A DNA stretch of 64,000 nt from Prochlorococcus sp. AG-363-A03 (GTDB lineage Bacteria > Cyanobacteriota > Cyanobacteriia > PCC-6307 > Cyanobiaceae): NCBI GenBank assembly GCA_003280445.1, contig QCEW01000004.1:18330-82329 (forward strand). The letters are read 5' to 3'. Of this stretch, positions 44,159 to 53,217 are shown one piece after another. Made by a program: the position numbers and the translations under genes. How positions within the stretch are numbered: the first letter of the stretch is position 1; every line of letters begins with the position of its first letter. The notes beneath the pieces are model-generated. The model saw only the letters and a program-made list of their open reading frames with translations. It made no database searches and was not told the origin of the DNA.

Positions 44159-44440
44159 TTAATGTAGTGTTTGAGGATACAATTTTGAGATTCTTTTAAG
44201 TTGCTTTTCCTTTTCTAGATTTCTAGTTTTTCGTTTAGCTGCTGATGTAACAAGAATTCCTGGTATGATCCAAATGCTTGCAATAACAAAGGTCATTAGT
44301 ACTTGATTCTTAAATAGTGTCTCTAACATTTTTAAATTAAATTCTAATTCCTCAAAAACATAAACGTGTTGTATAAAATTAGGGGTTAATCTACCTTTGA
44401 GATTTTTGGTGATTAGCTCTAGATTTTGCATCATTTTCAA
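44159..44440 (-). CDS. hypothetical membrane protein; start possibly internal (MLETLFKNQVLMTFVIASIWIIPGILV...)
   Basis: ORF overlaps the next one by ~50 nt; one TM and basic tail. Confidence 0.5.
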   Translation of the reverse strand: MKMMQNLELITKNLKGRLTPNFIQHVYVFEELEFNLKMLETLFKNQVLMTFVIASIWIIPGILVTSAAKRKTRNLEKEKQLKRISKLYPQTLH

Positions 44441-44582
44441 GAGTTGTACTAACTAGTTCCTGAAAATCACCCTTTGCAGATGCAATACTAAACATAATCA
44501 GAAACCCAACGCTAGCAATACCAATTACAAGCCAGGAACCAATACCTAAGTTTAGAGAAATTACAAAGTCAATATTTGACAT
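44391..44582 (-). CDS. small membrane protein, 63 aa
   Basis: SWLVIGIASVGFLIMFSIASAKGDF. Confidence 0.55.
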   Translation of the reverse strand: MSNIDFVISLNLGIGSWLVIGIASVGFLIMFSIASAKGDFQELVSTTLENDAKSRANHQKSQR

Positions 44583-44788
44583 TTAAAAAGGTCTTTAATA
44601 ATTAAATTCTAGTCTTTAAATATATAAATAAATTTAATTAAATATAATATTAACTCAAAAGAAATTTATATTTAAAAATTCCATTAACTAATCAAAGAGA
44701 AATCAAAGTCTAAAATAAATTTATAAATGAGAATTTTAGTATGATTTGCTACCAATATAATATAAATAAAATGTTTTAATATAATTTG

Positions 44789-44818
44789 ATCGGCAATATG
44801 CGTGAACATTTTGCCGAT
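44789..44818. other. imperfect 12-bp hairpin
   Basis: atcggcaatatg cgtgaa cattttgccgat, one mismatch. Confidence 0.5.
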
Positions 44819-45010
44819 TTGTAGCTTTTCTACAATTAACCATATATTTTAAATAGATAAGTTAAAGGTAAAGAGAAGATATCTTTATTATCCAAATAAT
44901 ATTGCATTAAATGGATTGTATAGTTTGACTTAATAAGATCTATTTAAAGATTAAATAAAGTATTAATGTTTTAATATACAGAACATAAGATCATATATGG
45001 ATAAGTTTAT

Positions 45011-45202
45011 CTAATGATTTATAAAATAGTGAATAACTAAGGAAAGCAAAATTCCTGTCCATATTCCCTTTAACCAACTAAGGACTAACATTTGGTAATT
45101 ACTTAAGCGAAAGTGATTCTGAATTGCTAGTGCAGCTCTTTTTTCAAATCCTAGTAATGAGTTTGTTTTTTTGTTCTGTATATTAAATAATTTTCTATTC
45201 AT
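45011..45202 (-). CDS. small membrane protein, 63 aa
   Basis: ORF with C-terminal TM. Confidence 0.5.
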   Translation of the reverse strand: MNRKLFNIQNKKTNSLLGFEKRAALAIQNHFRLSNYQMLVLSWLKGIWTGILLSLVIHYFINH

Positions 45203-45450
45203 ATGTCCAAAAAAAAATACCCTATTACACGTTATGTATTCATTAGTTTAATTGTTGTCTCTCTTAAACAAGGGTGATTGGATGTTATCCGAACAATTTG
45301 AATACACACGTGATTTGTTTATCACCAATAATATTTTTACTCTTAACCTTATCAACCTTCAACTATTTCAACGCTTATTTATCCAATGACATAAAAAAAT
45401 GTCAAAAGGTTGATATCAATTAATTATCTTCTACCTTTTTTCTGAATAAA

Positions 45451-45612
45451 ATGAAAAAAATTGAAAATGACAATATGAAAAAACAGAATGAAAGGATTAT
45501 CTCTTTAATCGAGGAATTGAATTCTACACTTGATCTCTATTACGAGAAAAACATCGACAAAGATTTTTTTTCAATAGATAAGAAAAATTTATCTACTTAT
45601 GTCAATAGTTAA
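45451..45612 (+). CDS. hypothetical protein, 53 aa (MKKIENDNMKKQNERIISLIEELNSTLDLYYEKN...)
   Basis: Own reading; below cutoff. Confidence 0.4.
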   Translation: MKKIENDNMKKQNERIISLIEELNSTLDLYYEKNIDKDFFSIDKKNLSTYVNS

Positions 45613-45786
45613 ATTTTATTTACTAAATTACTTTTAGGTCATTCTCATCAAGGTGGGGAAAAACTTGAAAATTTTTATAATTTTGATAGATTTAAATTAC
45701 AAACATCATTTTTTATTCACTAGGCAACCACTAAATAAAGAGTTGTTCTATTTAGTCAAAAGTTCTCAACAATCCCTTTTATACTA

Positions 45787-45897
45787 ATGACTTGCAACTG
45801 CCAGCACTGCAATGAAATTAAAAAACAACTTGATAGAGCTGAACAGCGTCAATCAGATTTATATAAAACAAGGAGTTCCAAATTAAATATTAAATAG
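45787..45897 (+). CDS. 36-aa Cys-motif microprotein (MTCNCQHCNEIKKQLDRAEQRQSDLYKTRSSKLNIK)
   Basis: Own reading; CxCxxC at N-terminus. Confidence 0.4.
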   Translation: MTCNCQHCNEIKKQLDRAEQRQSDLYKTRSSKLNIK

Positions 45898-45901
45898 TTA
45901 T

Positions 45902-46117
45902 TTATTGTTTATAAGGAACAACTGGTATCGTTATTCTTATCTGCTTATCTTTACTATTTGATTCATTTTTGATAATCTTCTTTTCCTTTTCACTACTTTT
46001 ATTATTAGTTGTTTGCTTTCTTGCCTCTAGATTAATAAAAAGGAAATATATGGATATTAACAATAAATAGGGCAATAGGTTTCTCACTTCCTTTAAGATA
46101 ACTGATATTGACTTCAT
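45902..46117 (-). CDS. small membrane protein, 71 aa
   Basis: ORF with one TM and basic tail. Confidence 0.45.
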   Translation of the reverse strand: MKSISVILKEVRNLLPYLLLISIYFLFINLEARKQTTNNKSSEKEKKIIKNESNSKDKQIRITIPVVPYKQ

Positions 46118-46310
46118 TTTTAGATAATTCTCCTATTTATAAATGTTTTTACTATAGTTACAAAATATTCTAATGCAAAGTATTAGTTATTTACTCTTTA
46201 GTTAATGAAATTCGTATTAAAAATTTTATATATAAAAAAACAATGTGATGATTACGGTTTCCAAGGGATAAGTGATGCAAATATAACGTTATGATTAAAC
46301 TTTTACTCGT

Positions 46311-46400
46311 ATGGGAAATTTGACTACAGAAAAGATTGAGGGTGATGAGAAACGTATCAGAGAATTGAAACTTTTAATCAAATCTTGGTCTAAAAAGTAA
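46311..46400 (+). CDS. 29-aa microprotein (MGNLTTEKIEGDEKRIRELKLLIKSWSKK)
   Basis: Own reading; charged amphipathic-looking. Confidence 0.35.
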   Translation: MGNLTTEKIEGDEKRIRELKLLIKSWSKK

Positions 46401-46451
46401 GTCACGATAGATTCTGATCTTGGTTAGCTTTATAAAAGATTATTTATAGTC

Positions 46452-46658
46452 ATGATCCATTTTTGTACAGCTTTGTTTTTTCCAGATTATGGAGATGCTG
46501 GAGTTCCATGGGATTTAGTTCTTTTACACTTTTATTTTTTCGCAATATTCATTCCATTTATTATTGTATTTAACGCCGCAAGAAGTTCAGATCGAGAAAA
46601 CCCATCGAGAATTAAAGATCAGAGTACAAGATATCCGGATTTACATCCACGAGCCTAA
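46452..46658 (+). CDS. small membrane protein, 68 aa
   Basis: ORF with TM LHFYFFAIFIPFIIVF. Confidence 0.55.
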   Translation: MIHFCTALFFPDYGDAGVPWDLVLLHFYFFAIFIPFIIVFNAARSSDRENPSRIKDQSTRYPDLHPRA

Positions 46659-46671
46659 AACTTCTGTATTA

Positions 46672-46851
46672 TCAGTCGATTTTTTGAATATAAAGTACAT
46701 CATAATTTTTTTCATCACTTTCAATAGCTTCTATCCATTCTCTGAATTCACTTTCAAGTGCTTTTTTGTTTTGACCCTGTAGTTTAGAAAGCCTCCTCAT
46801 AGCAGAGTTAATCGTTACTTCACAACTACCAAGTAAGCTAGTTTTTGACAT
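46672..46851 (-). CDS. 59-aa protein (start at MSKTSLLG...; ORF track extends to 46896), paralogue of 47091..47276
   Basis: NSAMRRLSKLQGQNKKALESEFREWIEAIES aligns with NGSLKRLNNLRGENKEALYDEYKEWLEVDD. Confidence 0.65.
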   Translation of the reverse strand: MSKTSLLGSCEVTINSAMRRLSKLQGQNKKALESEFREWIEAIESDEKNYDVLYIQKID

Positions 46852-47090
46852 TAAAGACAATTTAATTAATATCATGATATTTGCTCCTTTTATCACTGTT
46901 AATTAGTAAATCCCGTAATTACCTTAATTATTCCAACTTGAACAGATCTTTTAATATGGAAAAATAGAAATCATTTTTTATTTCTGTGTGTTGTAATGCT
47001 TTCTTTTTTTATTAATTCTGTAATAAATGAAACTGAAATGTATTTGTTAATGAATTAAAATTTAATTAGATACTTTACCTCTTTACCTCT

Positions 47091-47276
47091 ATGTCTTCAA
47101 GGCAATCTGGAGCTTTAAAAGCAGTTGAGGTGATGCTTAACGGATCTCTTAAACGTCTTAATAATTTAAGAGGTGAAAACAAGGAAGCACTTTACGATGA
47201 ATATAAAGAATGGTTAGAAGTAGATGATAATAATGTAATTAATGATGGTGTTCTATATTGTAATTACCTTGGATAA
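47091..47276 (+). CDS. 61-aa protein, paralogue of 46672..46851
   Basis: See partner. Confidence 0.65.
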   Translation: MSSRQSGALKAVEVMLNGSLKRLNNLRGENKEALYDEYKEWLEVDDNNVINDGVLYCNYLG

Positions 47277-47286
47277 AAATAATAAA

Positions 47287-47787
47287 CTATTTCCTTAACA
47301 AATTTAATTGTAAACATGCGGAATAACTTACAATCCCACATGCTACAGATAAATTTAAGCTTCTTACTCCACCAGTCCTTAATTGATTTTCACCTCCTGG
47401 CATAGGAATACCAGCAACTATCTCACACCTATCCATTATTTTATCGGGTAAACCTGTATCTTCTCTTCCAAATAAAAGAATATCAGTATCTTTAAAGATA
47501 AGATTAGAAATTGAATTACTACTTTTTTTAGTTAGAGCAATTATTCTTGAGTTTATAAAAGAATTTTTATATTGTTCAAATGATTCATATAAATGTAAAT
47601 CTACATAAGGCCAGTAATCTAAACCAGCTCTTTTTAAATATTTGTCTTCAAAGCTAAAGCCAGTTGGCTTAATAATATCTAACGACATATCGAAGGCCAG
47701 GCATGATCTACCAATTGTTCCAGTATTCTGTGGAATTCTTGGTTCAAATAATGCAACACGAGGCCTAGAAGAATTTAAAGAATTCAT
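47287..47787 (-). CDS. trmL: tRNA (cytidine(34)-2'-O)-methyltransferase, SPOUT family
   Basis: VALFEPRIPQNTGTIGRSCLAF, LLFGREDTGLP, SLNLSVACGIVSY. Confidence 0.92.
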   Translation of the reverse strand: MNSLNSSRPRVALFEPRIPQNTGTIGRSCLAFDMSLDIIKPTGFSFEDKYLKRAGLDYWPYVDLHLYESFEQYKNSFINSRIIALTKKSSNSISNLIFKDTDILLFGREDTGLPDKIMDRCEIVAGIPMPGGENQLRTGGVRSLNLSVACGIVSYSACLQLNLLRK

Positions 47788-48341
47788 GGTATGAGATCAC
47801 CAAATTTATCTAGGTCAATTGCAGTTCCATTGATTGCAAGCCACCTTCGTTTAGAATGCCGACTTATCAAGGAGGTTAGGGCGCTCTGTCGTTCACGAAA
47901 TAAATGACCTATTGGTGTGGCGGGAACAATTCCCCAGCCAACTTCCTCTGAAACAACAACAATACATAAATTATCTTCTGAAAGGCAATTAAGAAATTTA
48001 ATTTGGAAATCACCCCATTGATCGTCATCTTTTATTAGGTGCTGTTCCACTAAGCCACCTAATGAGTCAATTAATATTGACTGATTTCCTTTAATGGATT
48101 CAATTGCATTGCTGATGTCTTTTGGATGCTCAATTAGCCTCCAACTATCAGGTCTTCTCTGCCTGTGAATATCTATCCTATCTTGCCAATCTGAATCATT
48201 AGGTCTTGGTTTTGATGTTGCTATGTAAGTGACGGGATCTTGCTCCGATATCAAAAATTCAGCTAATTTACTTTTTCCACTTCTTGTGGGTCCTGTAATT
48301 GTTATAAGTCCTTTATAATTTTTAGCTATTGGTGTGATCAT
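47784..48341 (-). CDS. cobU: adenosylcobinamide kinase / guanylyltransferase
   Basis: TGPTRSGKSKLAE, YIATSKPRP, VVVSEEVGWGIVP. Confidence 0.9.
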   Translation of the reverse strand: MITPIAKNYKGLITITGPTRSGKSKLAEFLISEQDPVTYIATSKPRPNDSDWQDRIDIHRQRRPDSWRLIEHPKDISNAIESIKGNQSILIDSLGGLVEQHLIKDDDQWGDFQIKFLNCLSEDNLCIVVVSEEVGWGIVPATPIGHLFRERQSALTSLISRHSKRRWLAINGTAIDLDKFGDLIP

Positions 48342-48474
48342 ATTCTGAGCTATTGGATAAATCTATTAATAATGTTTTTTAATATATTATATCGAAATTG
48401 ATTAAAGAATAAAGGTAAGCATTTATATGTATAATAAAGAATCAACATATATATTTAAAATATTGAATAGATAA

Positions 48475-49092
48475 ATGTATAAAATTTCTATCTTAGTTAT
48501 AATATTTGGATCTTTTTTACTAATTTTATCAATTATAAATATTGGCACTGCTAATCAAGTTAATCCAACTCTAGTAAGAGCAGAGACAATATCTGGAATT
48601 GCTTCAATAGCATTAATAACAATAGGTTACCTATGGACTGAAATTAAACCTACTCAACCTTCTAAGGTTAGCTTGGATGGGAAAGAGGGTTTTGATCTTT
48701 GTAATAAATTAACTGACGATCAAAGAAATGAATTGGCGTGGGGAAGTAAGCAAATACTTACTGCAACGGCAGCTAGTACAATATTAATATATTGGGATAA
48801 TAAAGTAATACTTAGAAGAGGCTTAATATCTGAAGAAGTATTTGAACCTGGAGAAATATGTAAAAGATCAATTGATCAAAAACGATTAATCTCATTAGTT
48901 AATACTGAATTATTTCCAGGAAGAGATGAGTTTAATGGTGTGTTAAATAATTTACCAGCAGTAATTGTTTATCCTCTTAAAAATAGAGGCCTTACAATAG
49001 TTGGGGGTTGGTCAAAGAGATCATTTACCAATTCAGATGAAAAGTGGATATCAGGATGGTCAGATAAGATATATGTACTACTGAGTAAGTAG
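48475..49092 (+). CDS. DUF2930 / CCB-type cytochrome b6f assembly-like protein
   Basis: Two TM segments then a soluble domain; GLTIVGGWSKRSFTNSDEKWI. Confidence 0.7.
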   Translation: MYKISILVIIFGSFLLILSIINIGTANQVNPTLVRAETISGIASIALITIGYLWTEIKPTQPSKVSLDGKEGFDLCNKLTDDQRNELAWGSKQILTATAASTILIYWDNKVILRRGLISEEVFEPGEICKRSIDQKRLISLVNTELFPGRDEFNGVLNNLPAVIVYPLKNRGLTIVGGWSKRSFTNSDEKWISGWSDKIYVLLSK

Positions 49093-49737
49093 GAAGTTAA
49101 TAGTTGTTTCTACCTGTTTTTCGTTAGATGTAAAGACTAAAGTATTATCTTCTTTAAACCATTTTGCATAATCAGATATAATTTTTATATGATACTTCTC
49201 ATCACCTTTTGAATTATATATATATCTATTTAATTCACTATTGTCTATTTTAAGCAGGCTTGAATCAATATTATAAAATCCGCTAGTTGCATTTATTCTA
49301 GTATTATCAAAATTAATATTAACTGGATCATTTATATCAATAATAGAGGTATTTAAATCCCAATTAAAGGAATTAGTATTAATATAATAATCCTGATTGT
49401 CTAGAATTGATATGTTTACACTATTAAAAGCTCTAATAGAATTAGTTTTATTATTAAGAGTTGAATTGCCAGACTTAACTCTAAAGTCTTGACCATTTTT
49501 ATTAAGTAATTCAATTGAGCTGTCAGATATATCTATATCATTATTTATTGGGTCAATTATGGCTTTAGGACTAGTGATTCTTAGGCTGGTTTGATTATTA
49601 GGATTCTCCTGAAGTAGTTCAAAATCTTTAATGTAGCTTTTATTATCTATCTGAGTAGAAGATTTGTTAGATTTTTGACACCCAAATAGAGGTAGTGTAG
49701 TAATAATTACAAGAAAATAAATCGGTAAATGTTTCAC
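49078..49737 (-). CDS. LptC-like lipoprotein
   Basis: Lipobox LPLFGCQ followed by beta-rich LptC/YrbK-like sequence. Confidence 0.65.
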   Translation of the reverse strand: MKHLPIYFLVIITTLPLFGCQKSNKSSTQIDNKSYIKDFELLQENPNNQTSLRITSPKAIIDPINNDIDISDSSIELLNKNGQDFRVKSGNSTLNNKTNSIRAFNSVNISILDNQDYYINTNSFNWDLNTSIIDINDPVNINFDNTRINATSGFYNIDSSLLKIDNSELNRYIYNSKGDEKYHIKIISDYAKWFKEDNTLVFTSNEKQVETTINFLLTQ

Positions 49738-51287
49738 TATACAGAATTCTCATTAAATTCAATTTTATCCATTACAGGACAAGGGTCTTGTAGTCTATTA
49801 TCAGGATCTAACAAACCCCAATGTAATGATTTTTTATAATTGATAGTTGAAGAATCAATATTTAATTGATTTAATATTCTAATACTTAAATTAGGCACAA
49901 AAGGATTTAGCAATATTCCAATAATTCGACAAGACTCAAGTACAGAGTATATATCAAGAGCAACAATATCTTTATTTGTTATATCTTTAATTAGCTTCCA
50001 TGGTGCACGATCATTTAGGTAAAGATTTGCACTATTAGATAGATCTATAATTGCATTTGCTGCATTTTTAAAATTGCTATCTTTAAATGACTGCATATAT
50101 TCATTTATTTTTATCTCTGATTGAACTTTAAGAGGAGATTCAGGTAATAAAGAATTATCTAATGGAATTTTATCATTAAACCATTTTTTAGACATTGTAA
50201 TTGTTCTGTTTAACAAATTACCAATGGTATTACTTAAATCACTATTAACAATATCCACAAATCTTCTCATTTGAAAATCTCCATCTTCACCAAATTCAAT
50301 ATCTCTTAAAAGATACCATCTCATCGCATCTATACCCCCATATTCCAAGAGTTCAATCGGGTCGAGCACGTTACCTAATGATTTACCCATTTTTTGACCT
50401 TCTCGTGTTAAAAACCCATGCCCAAAAACACTTAAAGGGGGTTTCATACCAGCAGAAAATAGCATTGCTGGCCAATAAACCGCATGAAATCTGAGTATAT
50501 CCTTTCCAATTACATGTATATTTGCAGGCCAATTACATAAAGATTCCTCGGTGAGTTCAGGAGAGTTTTGATCACAAAGAGATCCACTAATATAACCTAA
50601 TAAAGCATCAAACCATACATAAAAAGTATGATCATTGTTTCCAGGAACATTTATACCCCATTTTAAGTTTACTCTAGAAATTGAGAAATCCCTTAACCCT
50701 TTTGAGACAAAATTGATAATTTCATTTTTTCTACTTTTAGGAGAAATAAAACCATCAATTTGAATTAATTTTTCAATTTGCTCTTGATATTTTGATAATT
50801 TAAAAAATAAATTTTCTTCATCTCTCCATTCTAATTCCTTTTTATGAATAGAACATATTGGACTTTTATCATCCTCATCTACATCTTTATATTCCTCACA
50901 TCCAACACAATACCAGCCACTTTGTCTACCCATATAAACATCATCAGAATTCAAAACTTTTGAATAAAATTGATGAACTAATGATGTGTGATCTTCAGAG
51001 GTTGTTCTTACGAAACGATCATAACTTATATTTAATTTATCCCATAAATATTTATACTTTTCTGTGATTTCATCACAATGTATTTGAGGTTGAAGGTTTT
51101 TAGCTTCTGCGGTGCGCTCTATTTTTTGACCATGTTCGTCAACGCCAGTTAGGAAAAGTACTGTATTTCCACTTAGTCTTTGAAATCGAGCTATTGCATC
51201 ACAAGCTATTGTTGTATATGAGCTACCTAGATGAGGCTTGTCATTAACATAATATAGTGGTGTTGTAATTGTGTATTTCATATTCAT
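49737..51287 (-). CDS. metG: methionyl-tRNA synthetase
   Basis: TTPLYYVNDKPHLGSSY, KMGKSLGNVLDP. Confidence 0.96.
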   Translation of the reverse strand: MNMKYTITTPLYYVNDKPHLGSSYTTIACDAIARFQRLSGNTVLFLTGVDEHGQKIERTAEAKNLQPQIHCDEITEKYKYLWDKLNISYDRFVRTTSEDHTSLVHQFYSKVLNSDDVYMGRQSGWYCVGCEEYKDVDEDDKSPICSIHKKELEWRDEENLFFKLSKYQEQIEKLIQIDGFISPKSRKNEIINFVSKGLRDFSISRVNLKWGINVPGNNDHTFYVWFDALLGYISGSLCDQNSPELTEESLCNWPANIHVIGKDILRFHAVYWPAMLFSAGMKPPLSVFGHGFLTREGQKMGKSLGNVLDPIELLEYGGIDAMRWYLLRDIEFGEDGDFQMRRFVDIVNSDLSNTIGNLLNRTITMSKKWFNDKIPLDNSLLPESPLKVQSEIKINEYMQSFKDSNFKNAANAIIDLSNSANLYLNDRAPWKLIKDITNKDIVALDIYSVLESCRIIGILLNPFVPNLSIRILNQLNIDSSTINYKKSLHWGLLDPDNRLQDPCPVMDKIEFNENSV

Positions 51288-51344
51288 AATATATCCAATT
51301 ATTATATTGTATTTTTAAAACTCTTGCACACTTATGATGAAAGC

Positions 51345-52631
51345 TTATTTTGTTAATGAAATTAATTCAAAAAATATCAAATTATTGTTATTAATATTGA
51401 CGATATTTTGAACGCTAAAGCTCTCTCCAATATTTATATTCTTTTTTGATTTTAGATTACATATAGTAGATAAATAATAGTCAAGAAAGTACAAAATACA
51501 AATGCTTTTATATCTGTTTACCCAATTCAATAAAATCACATTATATACGTTTAAAGCGTTTTTTTCGAACCATTTACTTAGCCAATAATTTTGATCTTCT
51601 CTATATCTCATAATATTTTGTCTTCCTTGATTATTAATCTCAAGAATCATTTGGTCAACATCTTCTTTAGATATAAGTTCACTATTATTAAGATATCTAT
51701 TTAATTGATAATTAACTATCAAGTCAGCATATCTTCTAATCGGTGATGTGGCATGTAGATAAGATGTTAATCCTAAACTCGAGTGAGACATTGGATTTAT
51801 AGAATAATATGACTTACCCATCGTTTTCTTAAGTACAAAATTATTTAAAACTTTATTATCAGAATTTTGAATATTATCTTTAGAAACTTTATCTATTCGT
51901 TGTTGGACTCTATATGGAACAGGAATTTTATTGACCTTAGTAAAATTTGAAATTAGATTTCCATACAAGATCATTGCTTCACTTATTAGTTGTCTCGATA
52001 ACGTTGGATCTATTATCTTAATGATGGGATTGTCATCTTCTACAATAATCTTACCAAATGATTCTAATATTTCAGTTGCACCTGAATTCATTCTCCAACA
52101 TTTTCTACTTTGTAAAATTTCAGAGATAATACTTAAATCTTCTTCTTCTTTTGGCGCATAATCTATTAGTTCATCAGCTTCTGTATAATTTAACCTGAAG
52201 TCTACTTTAATAATGCTCTGGACTATTTCTGTAGAGCTAATACTACCGTCTTCATTAAAAATAACACCTAAACTTAATGATTCTCTCTTATCTTTATCAC
52301 TAAGACTAAACACATCATTTATTAGAATTTCAGGAAGCATATAATAAGTATTAGTTGATAAATAAACAGTTGAAATAAGCTTCCTTGCCTTCTTATCAAT
52401 AGCTGATTGATAATCAAAATATGAAGTAGGAGAAGCAATGTGGATCCATAACTTATGCTGATTAGATATTTTTTCTAAAGAAATAGCATCGTCTATTTCA
52501 GACGTTTGCGAATCATCTATTGAATATGTTTTTAGATATGTAAGATCTTTAACTGAAGTATTAACATTATTTATTTGTTTAAATCTAGAAATTATATTTT
52601 TAACTTCATTATCTATTATTTTATTGCACAT
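51345..52631 (-). CDS. RNase II/R-family exoribonuclease, short form with intact RNB motifs
   Basis: YSIDDSQTSEIDDAIS and ATSPIRRYADLIVNYQLNRYL. Confidence 0.9.
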   Translation of the reverse strand: MCNKIIDNEVKNIISRFKQINNVNTSVKDLTYLKTYSIDDSQTSEIDDAISLEKISNQHKLWIHIASPTSYFDYQSAIDKKARKLISTVYLSTNTYYMLPEILINDVFSLSDKDKRESLSLGVIFNEDGSISSTEIVQSIIKVDFRLNYTEADELIDYAPKEEEDLSIISEILQSRKCWRMNSGATEILESFGKIIVEDDNPIIKIIDPTLSRQLISEAMILYGNLISNFTKVNKIPVPYRVQQRIDKVSKDNIQNSDNKVLNNFVLKKTMGKSYYSINPMSHSSLGLTSYLHATSPIRRYADLIVNYQLNRYLNNSELISKEDVDQMILEINNQGRQNIMRYREDQNYWLSKWFEKNALNVYNVILLNWVNRYKSICILYFLDYYLSTICNLKSKKNINIGESFSVQNIVNINNNNLIFFELISLTK

Positions 52632-52654
52632 TCTATTATTGATAGAATATTAAC

Positions 52655-52876
52655 TTACCCTTCTGGATTAACAAAGGGAAGTAAGGCAATAATTCGTGCT
52701 CTTTTAACTGCTGTGGTTAAATCTCTTTGTTGCTTGGCTGTTAATCCGGTAAGTCTTCTAGGTAAAATTTTTCCTCTATCCGTAATAAATTTCTTTAATA
52801 ATTCTACGTCCTTATAGTCAATAGGATCTCCAGGCTTTATAGGAGAGAGCTTTTGTTTAAAAGGTGAATTAGTCAT
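52655..52876 (-). CDS. rpsR: 30S ribosomal protein S18
   Basis: [50 protein letters not shown]. Confidence 0.97.
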   Translation of the reverse strand: MTNSPFKQKLSPIKPGDPIDYKDVELLKKFITDRGKILPRRLTGLTAKQQRDLTTAVKRARIIALLPFVNPEG

Positions 52877-52903
52877 TTTTAAAAAGTGTATAAAAGGAAA
52901 TGA

Positions 52904-53101
52904 TTATTTGATTTCTCTATGAATGGTCATCTTGTTTAATTCAGGACAGAATTTTTTAAGTTCAAGCCTCTCAGTAGTATTTCTACGATTTTTTTCTGTG
53001 GTGTATCTAGATACTCCTGCAGAACGCTTTTCTGAGCTAGGTACAGATCTAGACTCAGTACATTCTAAAGTGACCACTATTCTGGTACCTTTTTTAGCCA
53101 T
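52904..53101 (-). CDS. rpmG: 50S ribosomal protein L33
   Basis: [16 protein letters not shown]...[21 protein letters not shown]. Confidence 0.97.
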   Translation of the reverse strand: MAKKGTRIVVTLECTESRSVPSSEKRSAGVSRYTTEKNRRNTTERLELKKFCPELNKMTIHREIK

Positions 53102-53217
53102 ATGAACTTAGCTCAACTTTTGTGAGTCTAGGGAACAAAGTACAATCTTACTAGGCTAAGCACCCTTTTTAATAAATTCACTTGAGCACCTATGTTTAAC
53201 TCCTGTAAGAGCAAATC

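Noticed and set aside
45203-45277. 24-aa ORF MSKKKYPITRYVFISLIVVSLKQG
   Set aside because: Plausible TM peptide but unsupported by duplication or known motif; start abuts the divergent gene at 45202.
41159-47280. Integrated element with attachment-site repeats of the tRNA
   Set aside because: I saw no second copy of the tRNA 3' end in the window and no integrase or transposase; only the weaker 'small-ORF cluster' claim is kept.
41233-47280. High-light-inducible (hli) genes expected in a Prochlorococcus small-ORF cluster
   Set aside because: No ExxNGRxAMxG chlorophyll-binding motif found in any ORF read there.
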